64,000 bases of DNA from Polytrichum commune (GCA_950295325.1 OX485803.1:36905554-36969553); one strand, 5' to 3'; counted from the stretch's first letter, positions 12,501 to 25,773 are shown. Numbers and translations: made by a program. Notes: generated by a model not told the origin, from the letters alone.

Positions 12501-13990
12501 CCTTCGAGTCCGGAACGCACTCCACGTTGTCAACCCAATCCTTCCGTTCAGTATGCCACTTATTCAATTTTGCAAGAGATGTACACCGATACATCCTGCA
12601 CAGGCGTGGTACGAGTGGAAAATGCCGCAAAACTTTCATTGGTGTCCTACTTGACTCCGATTTATACCTCAACTGTCCACACTTTGGACAATTCATTGCG
12701 TCTTCTAACTCCTTTCGGAATAAACAACACCCATTTACACAAGCATGTATCGAGACAAATGATAATCCAAGTTGTCTTAGATACCTGCGAGCTTTATAGT
12801 ATGATTTCGGAAGAGTATTTTTGCCAGGTAGTAGCTCCGATAGCAACTTCAGCAATTCCGTGGCGCATGCATTGGAGACTCCAAAAACTGCAAAGCAATT
12901 GAGAAGGAGAATGACGGCAACTACTCGGCTTGTTTTGCTTCCCTCGTATAGTGGGATGGAAGATTCTTCCAGTAGATCCATTCCTTCATCGGCCATAAAC
13001 TCTCGTTCATCTTCAAGTATTTCCTCCTCCTGACTATCAGCAATGTCGTTCTCAAACCGGCCAAAACACTCTGTTATCATCCGCTGCACTTCAAAGTCGC
13101 CTTCATCATTCGCATGCTCATTTATGTCGTTGCGTTCCTCGTCTTCGGCATCCATTGTGCTTGGAAGGGGAACATCAGTATTTAGTGTGCTTTCTTTGCC
13201 ACTAAGACCAGACTGCATATGCACGTGCCAAAATAATCCCACAGTAGCGGTGATGTCAGAAGCGACTTCTAGGCTAAGCTACACCTGTTAACAACTCTTC
13301 TGTCACATATTTGCTGAATGTTTACTACATGTAGTCAAATACTATATGTTTACTATATGTAGTCACATATTTACTATATATTTACTATATGTTGTCTATA
13401 TGTTGTCTATATGTTTACTATTTGTTTACTATATGTAGTCACGGTATGTGGTTAAAGGTGCACATACTTCATACTCAAAGAGATAGTTTGATAACCACCT
13501 CGTAGCTTGAAGTGTGAACGTTATCACTTATAAGAGGTATTCAGTGACAACTTTCAATTGAGCATGAAAATCTCCTTGTTTGAAAGGCCACCAAACCCCT
13601 TTGAACTGGACAATCATGAGGAAACAATAATTCACGATAAACAACTGTCCCGCAATGAGTGCCACACAATATGCGGCCAATGTCTTTCAGTGCTTCTACT
13701 CCCACATATCTACACCTATGACTACCCGTAGTCACAACATATACCTATGTGCCTATGGTTATTCAACAAGTTTTAGGATTACAAACTCGTACCAATATAG
13801 ATGTTTGGAACTGTGGATCGCGCTTGTAATGCCTCAAATGCTTGCGAATGGTTTCTCTTGATAGAACCCTCCCTCCCATGCAGTTTTTACACGGACATGG
13901 ATATGATGAGAGGTGCAATCCATTTGCCTCCTTCTCCTCTAAGTCCCAGAGTTGTAGGTGCAAGAGTTCATCTCTTGAATTCTGGTCCAT
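9526..13990 (-). CDS. CACTA transposase (TnpD/TNP2-like), four exons
   Basis: Predicted exons are 13990-13793, 13212-11776, 11517-10619 and 10378-9526; phases agree at all three junctions and the frame is open for about 1,128 aa. Exon 1 is a transposase-associated domain with the Cys motif YPCPCKNC. Exon 2 is the TNP2/Transposase_21 catalytic domain, with zinc-type CPKCGQLRYKS, an RLGLALDGVNPF segment containing the first likely catalytic Asp, and the Cys motif GYRGCTEC. Exon 3 continues TNP2 (HVLDAMHCEKNICENIMKT, a classic signature) and then DUF4218. Exon 4 is DUF4216 (GVDYGEFELIVLYCTWVRA, FPLHVQQVFFVDDVENPEWK) with an acidic C-terminus. The protein would cut the CACTA ends in the nucleus. 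I see no disruption, so it may be functional. The start codon directly follows an acceptor-like CCTAG, so an upstream untranslated exon is possible. Confidence 0.9.
13312..13445. repeat. TACTATATGTAGTCA-type short repeats in the CACTA intron
   Basis: Closely spaced copies of TTTACTATATGTAGTCA and GTTGTCTATATG lie in the intron between transposase exons 1 and 2. They belong to the TAGTCA motif family that fills this element. Confidence 0.8.
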
Positions 13991-14133
13991 CTAGGACACT
14001 TCAATTTGGTGGACTGCAACTCCTCAGTCGAAGAGCTACGTCTTGCTGGAGCATATATTTGTGTCAATGGAGCTTCGCTATGATGGCTTCACTATGCAAG
14101 GCAGTCAACATTAACATATGTGACTATGGCTAG

Positions 14134-16030
14134 TCAACATCTTACATGACCAGTGTCATCAACCCTGTTGCTTGGGTTTCAAGTTCTATACATGCATCAT
14201 AGAGGACCAGAGGACTCTTGGTTTCAAATTCTATATCTGTATCACAATAAGCTCCTGATAATAATTAAGCAATAGTCAAAGTTTGAGCTAGGTACGGTAC
14301 AAGGACCTTCATCACCTACCCAGTGATCAGGGAGATTTTTGGGCATGACCGGTTGAGATCCAAGTGTTTGCAAGTCCAACTGGTTACATGTTGACATCCT
14401 CCGGTTTTCTTTTATTAATCGGGGGTATATTCTACAAATTCTTTTAAAATGATCAGTAATTTTCCTGCAGTCTTCAGCTTCAACCGGTTATTTCTCAAAA
14501 TCAACCGCTTATTTTTTAACCAACTGCCGGTTCTCCCCGCTCATAGCACCTACCTTTGGGAAGAGATGCCAAACATTGAGAGATTGCAATATTGCGACCT
14601 AAGCAAACTCATGCCAAATTAAATGATAAATTTGCACAAACAAGAACCAATTTTTGGAAGGAATCATTCCAATTCTCATTTCAATATGTTGTATTACAGT
14701 TTATGTACAAAAGTTGAAACAACAAGTCATGTCCAGGAGTTTATAATGTTTGGTGAACTTCATGTACTTTGTTCTTCAATCCAAATTTCTAAGATATTGT
14801 GAAATCTGGGTGTTTGTAAATTGTCCTAATACTTGGGCAACCTTAAGGTTGCAGAGATTTGCGGAAGAATTGACCCTTTAGTTACAGTCATATGAGAGGC
14901 AGATTCAAAGCAAATGTGAGAATACGGGCACTCTGCTCCTTTTTGAAACTAGAAATGAAGGCACAAAAAATTGGTGACTGAAGAGTAATGACCCCAGCTG
15001 CAGTGTACACAAATTATATCCTATTACATTCCTTCAACTCTAATTCATCTATAATTGTAGGGATGCATGGAATTTTACCGTTGTAAGGCCCCAACCCATA
15101 GCAACCTTTGTTCACCGTTGTAAACCCTCTGCAGATTCAACCCAAATTTTTTGAGGAAATTAGAGATATAGGATGAAGACTGGAACAATTTAGCGCCGCA
15201 AATTGTAATAGCAAGCTTCCAAATTTTGTGGTCTAGTTGTAGTCAACTTTTAATCTAGTTGTAGTCAACATGTAGTCTAGTTTTAATCAACATTTAATCT
15301 AGTTGTAGTCAACATTTAGTCACTAGATCAGTTCGTATCATGAGAACACTAAATCCTTCTCAAACAACATCTCCTAAAAATCACTTGAAATCTTATGCAT
15401 AAGTTTGTTCAAAGCATCGTTAAACATCGCTATGAAATTAGTCTCTTATCAACTGGCTTTCCAGGTCTTTTTTCGCAGCAAATTCACACTCATCCACCAG
15501 GCCTATATGTTTTTCAAATCGTGAATGCCCATGGACGAGAGAAAGAGAGAGATTTGATGCCCCATGCCATCCCAAAAATATCTCTGCAGTTCATTTACAT
15601 GCAATAGAAAAAACTTGAACAGAGTTGCAACGAGTTGAAATGAGTTGCAATAAAACACCATCAGAGAAGCTGGATAGCATACAGGAAGAATCCTCTCAAG
15701 TTACTCAATGACACTAATTCTAACTTGCTCACTCGTCAACTCTAACAATGAGTCCACCAGATCACCCTCGAGAATGGATGGAGCTTTCCCTGTCCTCGTG
15801 TACACGTTTGTTATGCCAGTATGGACGTGAAAGAACACTAAAATAATGGATACTGTTGGTTTATACATTTCGGTTATAAGCAAATTAAAGAGCTCTAAAA
15901 TGGTAAACTCTGTTGGTTTATACATTCGTAGGCATGGCCACTGGTGTTAATTTGTCAGTTGAATAAGTTTGTTTAAACTAAAGTTAGTGTGACGTTGAGT
16001 CGGTCCTCAAAGTTATAAGTGTCGGTACCT
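14134..16030. other. Intergenic between the divergent CACTA genes
   Basis: No coding exon is recognised. At 15,235-15,320 there is a run of CTAGTTGTAGTCAACAT-type repeats, the motif family shared with the introns. Promoters of both genes should lie here, but I cannot place them. Confidence 0.4.
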
Positions 16031-16039
16031 CCCATAACG

Positions 16040-16078
16040 GTCCCTAAACCCTAACCTAACCCTAACCCTCCTAACCCT
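16040..16078 (+). promoter_or_regulatory. Telo-box-like AACCCTAA repeats just upstream of the TnpA-like start
   Basis: CCCTAAACCCTAACCTAACC and following units lie 10-48 bp before the chosen ATG at 16,086-16,088. AAACCCTAA boxes are common near transcription starts of plant growth genes, so this may be a promoter or 5' leader element. Placement alone supports this. Confidence 0.4.
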
Positions 16079-16087
16079 CCCCGCCAT

Positions 16088-19000
16088 GTGGAGCACTCTA
16101 ACCCTCCGTCCCAGCAAGCTTCAACGCCGGCAGCTACACTCCTCGATTGTTGCCACCAAAGTGAACCATCGATTGTGCACGAATTGTTGGTGAACGGCTC
16201 GCTAGTATGGTGTACAAAACCATCTCCTTCACAATGGCGTCGCTTTGGAGGGCTGCCGCCACCACTTTGTCCATGCTGTCTCGACATGGACACAGGTAGC
16301 GAGAGTGAAGGTGGACCATGGAGCGATAGTTCGGCCACCACAAGCAGCAGCGATTCACCAAGGAGCGGCGATTCCCCAAGGAGCAGCAACAGTGAGCCAA
16401 CCGCGTCCCCCACAGCGGAGGAAGGAGTAGTTCTAACTCCACACGAGGCCTCTCGGTTGCAGAACATTGAGAGGAACAACAGGAAGTTGCGCGACTTAGG
16501 GTTGCCTGCACTTGTATCTCAAGTCGGCGGAGCAGAGAAGGCGGGGAAAGAACTTTTAGAATCAGAGGCAGTCCCAAGTCTTTTTTCGATCAAGGAACGG
16601 GAGGTCCTGCCGAGGAGGGTGACGCGGTCCACGAGAGCAGCATCCCCGACGCCGACTGGTCACCTGCCTGGGAGAGAGGTGCGTTTTGCCACCACATTTG
16701 CTGGGATCGGTGATTCTCCTTAAGTCTTGATCCTCAACCGGTCTGGTCTCTCAAACTCAACCAGTCGATCCTTCCAGTGAAATGCTCTTTAAATGGTTGA
16801 TGTGTGTGATGACCCTAGGGGTGTGCTGTAACTCGCAATGTAAATCTAATCTGATGGGTTGAAAGATGTGTTTTCCGTGATTTGGTGGTTGCACAGAGGG
16901 GGGTTAGGTTTAAGTTTAGGGTCGGAATCTTATGCATGTAGTTCCCCATAGATTGAAAGATAAGTGTCTTTTTGAAGATGTGAGAAAACGAAGGAGCCTC
17001 AAATTTATCGCCACTGCAATCGCTGAGTCTGAGAATTTGGTACTTGAGATCTCATAGTAACAATCTACGTGAATCCTGGACATCGAAGAACTGCTAACCA
17101 AAGACAAGGCTTTTTGTACCATATATAAGTTGGGTTTCATTTTGTGTACCATGGTGTCTTACAGACAGGGAAGGTGCTGAACTTTGCAACTCAAGACTCC
17201 TGAGATTTTATGTGAACATTAGACTTAAAAAGAATTGATTATAAATGGTGGGGCTTGTCTAAGTTGATCAGAATGTTGTCAATTAGTGGAGGGTGCACTG
17301 TGGATGTGGTGAAATTTTGCATTTCAATGGCTGCACATTGTAGCTTAATGCAATTTCTGAAACCTTTTTGTATACACATGGATAAGCCATCTTCAAAATT
17401 CCTATGTTCTGATGAGAAAAAAGAAAGAATCATTTAGTTTTGTGGTGTCTCTCGTACTAACTAATCACGTGTTTCACATCCTTTAGGAGAAACTGGGCGA
17501 ATCAGGATGATGAATAACCATTTTAATTTCACTCAAATTTTCTGTCTTTCACTCCAATTTTCTGTTGTCCAATTTTGTGGCAATTCTTATAATATGTTAC
17601 AAATAACTGCAGGTGAGAATTCATGGAGCAATGAGGGAGTATCAACGAGTTGTGAACCTTGTAGTGTAGTTGTAAACCCGGCAATTTCTGTACTTCACGG
17701 TTACAATGTGAGGTTAATGCATTTTCACATATCCATTTTCACTAGTTAAGTTTGGAATCACAACTTGTGTCTGCTTTATTTTGAAAATTACCGTGCATTT
17801 TGTCTGCACACTAACATTGATGATTTTATGCAAGTCTTGCAGTTGGAGGAAACTGAGCAGTTAAAGGCCCCCTTACGACCAGCTGAACTTGAGGTTGTTG
17901 CAGGGGTTTAGGGTTTAGGGGTTTAGGGTATTCCCCTTGTGTCGTGACGGAGGGTAATCCCGGCATAATGTCGTGCCGTCACGACACGTATCCGTCACGA
18001 CATTATGCCGGATGCTGTCTTTATCCTGACGGACTTGAATTTTACCGATTTTTTTGTGTAATTACATTAACCCAATTCAGACACGTAGGATTTACAATGT
18101 CCACGTGTGATGACATGTCAGCAAAGTAAAGGTAAAGTGGGGAAAAATTTACTAGAGCCCGTCCGCCCTTGTTCCCGACCCCGTCCGCTCCGTTCCCAAC
18201 CCCATACGCCCCGTTCCCCCCCGTCCGCCCCGTTCCCCCCCGTCCGCCCCTCCGTCCGCTCCCCCGTCTGCCCCAATTTTTTTAATTTTTTTTAATTTTT
18301 TTCCCCCCCCCCCCCCTTCCCCGTCCGCCCCATTTTTTTTTTTAAAATTTCCCCCCCCTCCGTCCGCCCCAGTTTTTTTTTTTTTTTTTTTTTTCCCCCC
18401 CCCCTTCCCCGTCCGCCCCATTTAAAAAAAAAAATTTCCCCCCCCCGTCCGCCCCTCCGTCCACTCCCCCGTCCGCCCCAATTTTTTTTATTTTTTTCCC
18501 CCCCCCCCCTTCCCCGTCCGCCCCATTTTTTTAAAAAAAAATTTCCCCCCCCTCCGTCCGCCCCGTTCCCAACCCCGTCCGCCCCGTTCCCCCCCGTCCG
18601 CGCCCCGTTCCCCCCCCCCGTCCGCCCCATTTTTTAAAAAAAAAATTTCCCCCCCCTCCGTCCGCCCCCGTTCCCCCCCCGTCCGCTCCGTTCCCCCCCC
18701 CCCCCCCCCGTCCGCTCCCGTTCCCCCCGTCCGCCCCCGTTCCCGACTCCGTCCGCTCCGTTCCCGCCCCCGTTCCCGACCCCGTCCGCTGCGTTCCCCC
18801 CCCCACCCCCGTCCGCCCCACCCTCGTCCCCCGTCCGCCCCACACCCTCCTTAGTCGTTTTTTACTACTTTGATTTTAACAAAATGGTAAACAAAATGGC
18901 AAAATGATTTACCTGGCGCTAGGCATATCCACGACCACATCGGCGTTTTCTGCCACATAGGACGCCACCTTGGCAAGAAGGTAAGTATTTTACCCACCCT

Positions 19001-22000
19001 AGTCCGTTCCCCCTATGTTGACCCTACGTGGACCCTATTGTGTCGTGACGGAGGGGTCCGTCACGACACGACACGACATGACGGCACGACACCGTCATGA
19101 CGTCGCGATAGACAACCCTGCTTTTATCCTATTAGTATGTTAGCTGGCCATGCATGTGTGACAATATAGAATCACTATAGTCACTCATTGTGAAAATCAA
19201 TCAGAAGAAACAAGGTGTTCAAGACGGCGATCACTCACCGCAAGCTTCAAATTTATGCATAGTTGTAATTTCGCAGTTTGTTTCCATCATTCCTTATTCA
19301 CTCTGATTGGCCCTGCCCTTACAGCTGGCTATGATGGCACTTTATTCATCTAATGTTGGCACTGGATACATCTTGATACGGCACTACTAGTAATTTTTTC
19401 ATCTAAATAGTGGTACAAGTTCTCCTCCATAGCTATATAGATTGGTGTTTGAGCTAGCCTGCTAACCTCTACAAGGTAAAGCAGATCCAGTAAAACCATT
19501 GCCTCATAGCTTTACGGTGATTTTCCTGCACTCTTGAACTTTCAACCGGTTATTTCTCAAACTAGTATGACTAACACTAGTATGACTAACACTAGTTTGA
19601 CTAACACTAGTATGACTGTCTCTGCAGTCCTAACTCCAGTATGACTAACACTAGTCAAATCTAGTAAACCTTGTATTGGTACTAGTGAAGTATGCAAATA
19701 GGGTGACTGTGTGTAGTACCCTTTGGTAGGTATTTCACCACTGTGGTGCCAGTTGTTTACAATGACCAATTGCTTGATTAACCAGTGTCTCTAACTATAT
19801 GTATTGACCTAAAGAGCCGTGTAGTACCAGTACACATGCAGACTAATTACTGCGCAGGCACTGCAGGCATTGGAAGAAGCGGGGACGAGGACCAGAAGGT
19901 CAGTGGAAGCATTGTTGCCACCATCCCCAGCACGTCAGACTCCTTTGCAGGTGGGCCTTTCGCAAGCTCTGACATTACTTCATACTTGTTAAGTTAATAG
20001 TCCCCCATACGTGTGTTGTGAACTTGGCGGCACGTAATTAGGATATAAGGCTTGAAATTTGAACCTACAAGTGATTATGCATCTACTATGCGCACTCATC
20101 CCTTGGTTACAAAACTGTTGGCTAATGAACCTACAAGTAATTTAGAACCTGCCACAAAGAACAAGTACATGACCTCATAAGCCACTTTGTTGCACTACAT
20201 AATGAATATGGAGTGCTGATTGACCACACTTCTTGATGCACATATCTTGCATACATGACCAATGAACTAGACAAACTTGACTAATGTAGAGATACTTGAC
20301 TAGTTAAGTGTTCGTCTTGACTAGTGCTAGTCAGTCTACATGAGAACTTGTCAACTCGTAGTCATAGGTTGTACTCGTTTGACTAGCACTAGTATGACTA
20401 ACTCTAGTCAAATCACAGTCAATTGCAGGTTGGCCTCTCTAAAGCTTTGACATGACTTCATACTTGTTAAGGCAATAGTCCCTAATACGTGCGGTGATAG
20501 TGAACTAAGTCATTGTGTACCAAATGTGCAGTCCAAACTTGTATTGTCAGAACCTACGAAGTGGGAAGTTAGAAGGCGTTGCAGTGCCAAGACCACAACC
20601 GAGGAAGGACGTTCACGGCCACCAACACCCTCTGCCACGAAATTTGCGGTGCCACAAACAGTGCAACAACCTTCATCAACAGCAGTGAAGCCAAAACGCA
20701 CCATGTTGACGAGTGTGACGTGGTCATCGAACGATGAGGACGCCCACGACTTCTTGGAGGAGGAGAGCCTATACCCGGACTTTGCACCACCTAATGCTCG
20801 GAGGTACGAAGGTTCACGTTATTCTGCTAAGACCTCTGAAGTTGGTTCGGAAGACTATGCAAGTATGGACCTCAAAATTTTGAGCAAAGAATTGGAGATG
20901 TTGAAGGTACAAAGGGCTCATGCGCAACGTCAAGCGGCAAAGCTCACACCGGATGTAGGTGGAGGAGAAGACTTCGATGGATTATCACGGAATTTGGATG
21001 CCGATAAGCGCCATCGGAGGCGGCTGCATTCACGGCAACAGCAGCAGGAAGCACCGGTCCGAGAGCAACAGGGAAGAAAACGGTACACCGTAGAAGTTGA
21101 CATGAAGGGGAGTCCATGCGGGGTAAACCGACACCTATGGTTGAAATGCCTACGTGGCCATGCAGTGGACCTGGACTTCAGCGTCGATAATTTCAACGAC
21201 CACAATCCAATGACACTGCTAAATATCAAGAAGAGGGTGGATAACACCTTTGAGTACGAAGGTGGCATTGGGCACATTACAGAGTGGTGTTTTCATTCCA
21301 ATTTGAAAACACAGTTAAAGATGAAGAGGTATGCCATGAAGAAATTAATGATCGCTGGCAAAGAGAAACCCAAGCACATCCGCCAAGACCATTGGGTCAA
21401 CTTGTCGGCACTAATCGCAGATGAGAAGAAGGTGAAGCAAGCAGAGACTCTGACTCAGAACCGAACTCAACTGAAGCGGCTTTCTCATGCTGGTCGGTCC
21501 GAGGGGGAGGTCACCGCACATCTGGTAAGTAATTTGCCTCTAGTCAACCTCTAGTCATGTTCTAGTCACCCTACAGTCTTGAATTTGATAACCATTGGGT
21601 CAACTTGTCGGCACTAATCGCAGATGAGAAGAAGGTGAAGCAAGCAGAGACTCTGACTCAGAACCGAACTCAACTGAAGCGGCTTTCTCATGCTGGTCGG
21701 TCCGAGGGGGAGGTCACCGCACATCTGGTAAGTAATTTGCCTCTAGTCAACCTCTAGTCATGTTCTAGTCACCCTACAGTCTTGAATTTGATAACCACCT
21801 CGTAGCTTGAAGTGTTTTCCTCCTCTTACACATGTACTAATGTTATCTACAAGATTAGTATCTAAACTCATGAACATTTTTATAAAAGCTATCTCTCTGA
21901 ATGTCCCTTAGAGTTTCCTAGTATTACAAAATGTACTATGTGGGGAATGGAATAAAGGTCTTGAGATGATGTTATGCAGGGTGTAATATTAGGCAATCAA

Positions 22001-24860
22001 ATCAAAGTTTGAGTGATTTTCAATCCTTGTTGAAGCTATGTTTAAATTCCTTCTAAACAACTGCTGACAAGATGATTTGGTGACGATCAATGCAATGTTA
22101 TGTGATCCAACCTAAGGATATAGTTCTTCAATTATGGCTTAGTAAACATCCAAGGAGGTTGTAGTAACATGTTAGAGAACATGTACTCAGGTTGTAGGCC
22201 GGTTGTGGTCAACCTCTAGTCACGTTGTGGTCTAGTTGTAGTTAAAAGTTAGTCTAGTTATAATCAGCATTTAATCTAGTTGTAGTCAATATGTAGTTTA
22301 GTTGTAGTTAACATGTAGTTTAATTGTAGTCAACATACAGTTTAGTTGTAGTCTAGTTGCAGTCACCTTATAGTCTAGTTGCAGTCACGTTTGTAGTCTA
22401 GTTTCAGTCACCTTGTAGTCTATCTGTAGTCACCTTGTATTTCAGTTCATGCTTATTTGACAGCATGTTTCAAAATGTAATGGGTTAATGTCTGATTAAT
22501 GCAATTGAACTGCAAGACAGTGTTTCTGCAGGCAGTAGAGCTGCAACGGGATCCAAGCCGTGAGGAGATTGAGTCCGAAATGCAACGACAAAAAGCTCGC
22601 AATAAGCAACCTGTGGGATGCTCCAACGTGTCTCACATATCTGCAGGTGCAAGCCAAGCCGAGATGCCATCACCATCCCTGGCCATGGAAGTAAAATTCC
22701 TCAAGCGCGACTTTTATACCCGCATGAGTGCGATGGAGGCACATGTGAAGGCTATCATGCAACATCTGAACGTCCCCGTTCTAGTAGATACCAATATTTG
22801 CAATGTGCAGCCGCAGTCATCCATCCCGCAGAAGCATTCAACTCCAAACATGGATTTCAGCGGACTTCAGCAGAGCACATCGGAGTGCTTGCTGAAATCG
22901 GTACTAACTCTATATAGGTGTTCCGAATTTGAATTGGTGAATTTAACTTGTTCATTGTTGCAACCCTCAACCTTAACTACGTGTCGTTGCCTACATTTTG
23001 CAGGTTCCAATCCAGAAAGTGGCCTCTTCAAAATCAGGAGGAGACTCGAGAGGAGGTTTTCCCAAAAATGACACAGCCCCTGCAGGAGCTGCACACACAC
23101 TTGATGCGGAGAAGGTGATATGTAGTCAACTTGTAGTGTAGGTATAATCAGCTTGTAGTGTAGTTATAATCAACTTGTAGTTATAGTCAAATTATAATCT
23201 AGTTATAGTCGCACCATAGTTTAGTTAGTCAAAGTGTAGTCTACTTACAGTCAAAGTATAGTTTAGTTACAGTCAAAGTGTAAGCTAGTTACAGTCACAT
23301 TGTAGTCTGCTTATAGTCAAACACTTACTCTAGTTAGCGCAGATGGTGACTTCTTGCAGCCCATTCAAGTTGAGTTGGTGACTAAATTCTCGTAAACTTG
23401 GGTTTTTAGTGGAACCCTTTTGGATGGATGACTAAATAAGATAGCTGGGTACTCTGTGCAGGGGAAAAAGCGGAAGGCCTCTGACGGAAGTCCATCAGAA
23501 ATGGCCTCCTCAAAATCAAGAGGAGACTCAAGAGGAGGTTCTCCCAAAAATGACACAGCCCCTGCAGGAGCTGCACACACACTTGATGCGCAGAAGGTGA
23601 TATGTAGTCAAATTGTAGTGTAGTTATAATCAACTTGTAGTTATAGTCACATTATAATCTAGTTATAGTCGGCCTATAGTCTAGTTAGTCTAAGTGTAGT
23701 CTAGTTACAGTTAAAGTATGGTCTAGTTACAGTCAAAGTATGGTCTAGTTACAGTCACAGTCTGGTTATAGTCAAAGTGAAATCTAGTTAGCGCAGAAGG
23801 TGACTTCTTGCAGACCATTCAAGTTGAGTTTGTTGACTGAATAGGACAGTTGGGTACTCTGTGCAGGGGAAAAAGCGGAAGACCTCTGACCTAAGCCCAT
23901 CAGAAATGAAGGTTGACGGTTTGGAGAAAGAAGATGACGAGGAGGTAAGCTTGGGCTCAAGGGAAAAGGCAACCCAAGATGTTGCAGGTGACAAAGGAGT
24001 TGGCATAGGCACTCCGAAGAAGAGGCCGAGGGCCACGGAGTTACAGAAGCTGCAAATTGGAACTCAGTCACCTCAAGGGCCTAGAAAATTACGTACTAAA
24101 CAACATGTGGATGACGGAGGAAAGCCTAAACCCAAGAAAGGGGATGACATAGGAAAGCCTAAACCCAAGAAAGGTGCAGCAAAATGTCCAAAGGTAAAAA
24201 GTTTATAATGTACTTGACAAATTTGATATAGTCAATGTGATCCTTGAAGTTGTGACTAACTCATATTTATAGTCAACTTGCAGTGTAGTTACAGTCAAAG
24301 TGCAGAGATAGTCAAATTGCAGTCTAGTTATAGTCAAGTTGTAGTCTAGTTACAGTCTAGTTACACATGACTAATGTTTGACTAACCATTGACTAATGCT
24401 AGACTACCCCATGACTAATGCTGGACTAACCCGTGACTAAGTCTAGACTAATAGTTGACTAGGTCTAGTCAACATACCCTAAATATCAGTTTCAGAGTGG
24501 GCACTTACTAACTTTTTGAGCATGTCAATTTCTTTGTAGGAGAAAGAAATATTGAAGGAGGTTGAAGCACCGCTACCCTTTGTAGTAGGATACGTCGTAC
24601 AGATCATGGGAATAGGAGTCAACGAGGAATCCCTTCTAGTAGGGGAAGGGCGGGTCACGACTCTTCCGGGGGGGACATTGCACGGAGTAGTAATCGTTGA
24701 AGGAACTGTGTCCTTGGCAGTGCTGCAGAGCCACGATGACAAATATGTGCTATATAAACCCTTAATGCTAGATGATCCACCGGTGTCCAAAATTGGTGAT
24801 GCCGTTGGGCAGTTTATTCTGTGGCCCACAGAATGTTTGCGCCGGCCTCCGGCAGTTTAG
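16088..24860 (+). CDS. TnpA-like CACTA accessory protein (Transposase_24 / DUF8039), at least seven exons
   Basis: Coding exons with good splice sites, all phase 0: 16088-16678, 20532-21524, 22532-22900, 23004-23114, 23462-23596, 23867-24193 and 24540-24860. Exon 1 is Ser-rich with a RNNRKLRDLGLPAL segment seen in plant CACTA partner proteins. The 20.5-kb exon carries the Ptta/En/Spm domain (RKRYTVEVDMKGSPCGVNRH, HITEWCFHSNLKTQLKMKRY, KEKPKHIRQDHWVNLSAL) and a coiled tail; the 22.5-kb exon continues it (DPSREEIESEMQRQKARN). The last exon is DUF8039-like, ending GDAVGQFILWPTE. Exons near 23.0 and 23.46 kb are recent duplicates. By analogy with Spm TnpA it should bind the internal TAGTC-type repeats in the nucleus. 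Small extra exons at about 17,843-17,903 and 19,861-19,949 are possible, and the start could be a downstream Met at 16,286. Confidence 0.75.
17885..19115. repeat. Nested GC-rich insertion with CGTGACGG inverted repeats
   Basis: GTGTCGTGACGGAGGG occurs at both borders (about 17,938 and 19,040) in the same orientation. Each copy is followed by mirrored CCGTCACGACA segments that could fold into hairpins. The left border begins in GGGGTTTAGGGTTTAGGGG. The block interrupts what looks like a small TnpA-like exon (LEETEQLKAPLRPAELEVV). No transposase or clear target duplication was found, so the origin is open. Confidence 0.5.
18158..18845. repeat. C-rich minisatellite (CCGTCCGCCCC units), strong G/C strand skew
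   Basis: About 690 bp are built almost only from CCGTCCGCCCC, CCGTTCCC, poly-C and poly-T/A tracts. The minus strand is G-rich with many runs of four or more G, a strong G-quadruplex candidate. Frames across it encode only Gly/Arg/Lys repeats and are not genes. Confidence 0.93.
21388..21793 (+). repeat. 203-bp tandem duplication of a TnpA-like exon end plus its donor site
   Basis: The sequence from ACCATTGGGTCAACTTGTCG at 21,388 repeats from 21,591 with no visible change, including the splice donor CTG|GTAAGT. The second copy lies in the intron, so it offers a competing donor without an acceptor. The near-identity indicates a very recent event. Confidence 0.95.
22195..22440. repeat. CTAGTTGTAGTCA-type motif cluster
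   Basis: Many imperfect copies of TAGTCTAGTTGTAGTCAAC are packed in a TnpA-like intron. Similar clusters lie at 23,115-23,340, 23,597-23,790 and 24,240-24,475. They are candidate binding sites for the element's own protein. Confidence 0.85.
23010..23660 (+). repeat. Tandem duplication of exon plus following intron (~480-bp offset)
   Basis: Bases from GTGGCCTCTTCAAAATCAGG at 23,019 match those from ATGGCCTCCTCAAAATCAAG at 23,500, through GCACACACACTTGATGCG, the donor AAG|GTGATATG and the start of the intron. The exon start GGGAAAAAGCGGAAG also repeats at 23,462 and 23,867. Both copies keep the frame. Confidence 0.9.
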
Positions 24861-25773
24861 TTTTTGACTAGTTCTAGGAACCCGCATGTGGTTATGGGAG
24901 GACTATTTGCAGTAACAACTATTTTCAATATAAAAGCTCTTTTAACCAGTGTATGGATTGCCACCAGTGACTGTTTCTATGCAATGTTTGAATATGCGCA
25001 ACTGAGCTTGTTACCAGAAGTAGTACAGATTGCACATTCATGGATATGCATCTATCTCTATCACTAGTCGTATTAACTTGACTACTTGTGATAGCAATAT
25101 TAAAAATGAAGACTAAAACAATTCACATGGGCTTACTAGAGTCAGTCAAGAATCTGGAATGCAAGACTAAAATGAATGAGGAGTTGACTATGCGTAGTAG
25201 TTTGCAATTGACAGCAATTACTAAAACGATTCCAAGTAGTGAAAAAAAAAACCCTAAAACCAGCTGAATGCCAATTGTGTGACTAGTTTTAGTCAAGGTA
25301 AACCCTAGATTATCCACCATGAACAATCCCTTGACTAATCCTAGTCACAACAATGTGACTAAATATAGTGGAACGTTGGAGCAAACTTGACTATGTTTTT
25401 TTTGGATTATACACAAATCATAATGACTAGACTTAGTGAAGCGACATAGTTATTGACATGACTAAGCTTTTACTAGGTATAGTCAAGATTTCCTAACTAT
25501 CTTTACTAGAGTAGGCACTACATGTTTACTACTGTTAGTTAACAATACTTGACTATATGTAGTCAAGTCACACGAGGTCCCAAGGGCGGTGCCAATCGAG
25601 GTCCCAAAAGGTCATTGGGAACGTGCATAGGGAACGAAATGCCCACAGAATAAACCATAGTCAACTTGTTGCAAGCGACTGGTCCGACCTGACAAGCAGT
25701 TGACTCACTTTGCCACTACTGTAGTCCTAGTCAAGTACCTGGTCTTATACCATTTTTAGTCAAAAACCCCAGT

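Noticed and set aside
18107-18845. Gly/Arg/Lys-rich frames across the C-rich block
   Set aside because: Pure low-complexity translation of the CCGTCCGCCCC minisatellite.
17937-19115. A complete nested DNA transposon with CGTGACGG ends
   Set aside because: The border motifs are in direct rather than inverted orientation, and no target duplication could be found.
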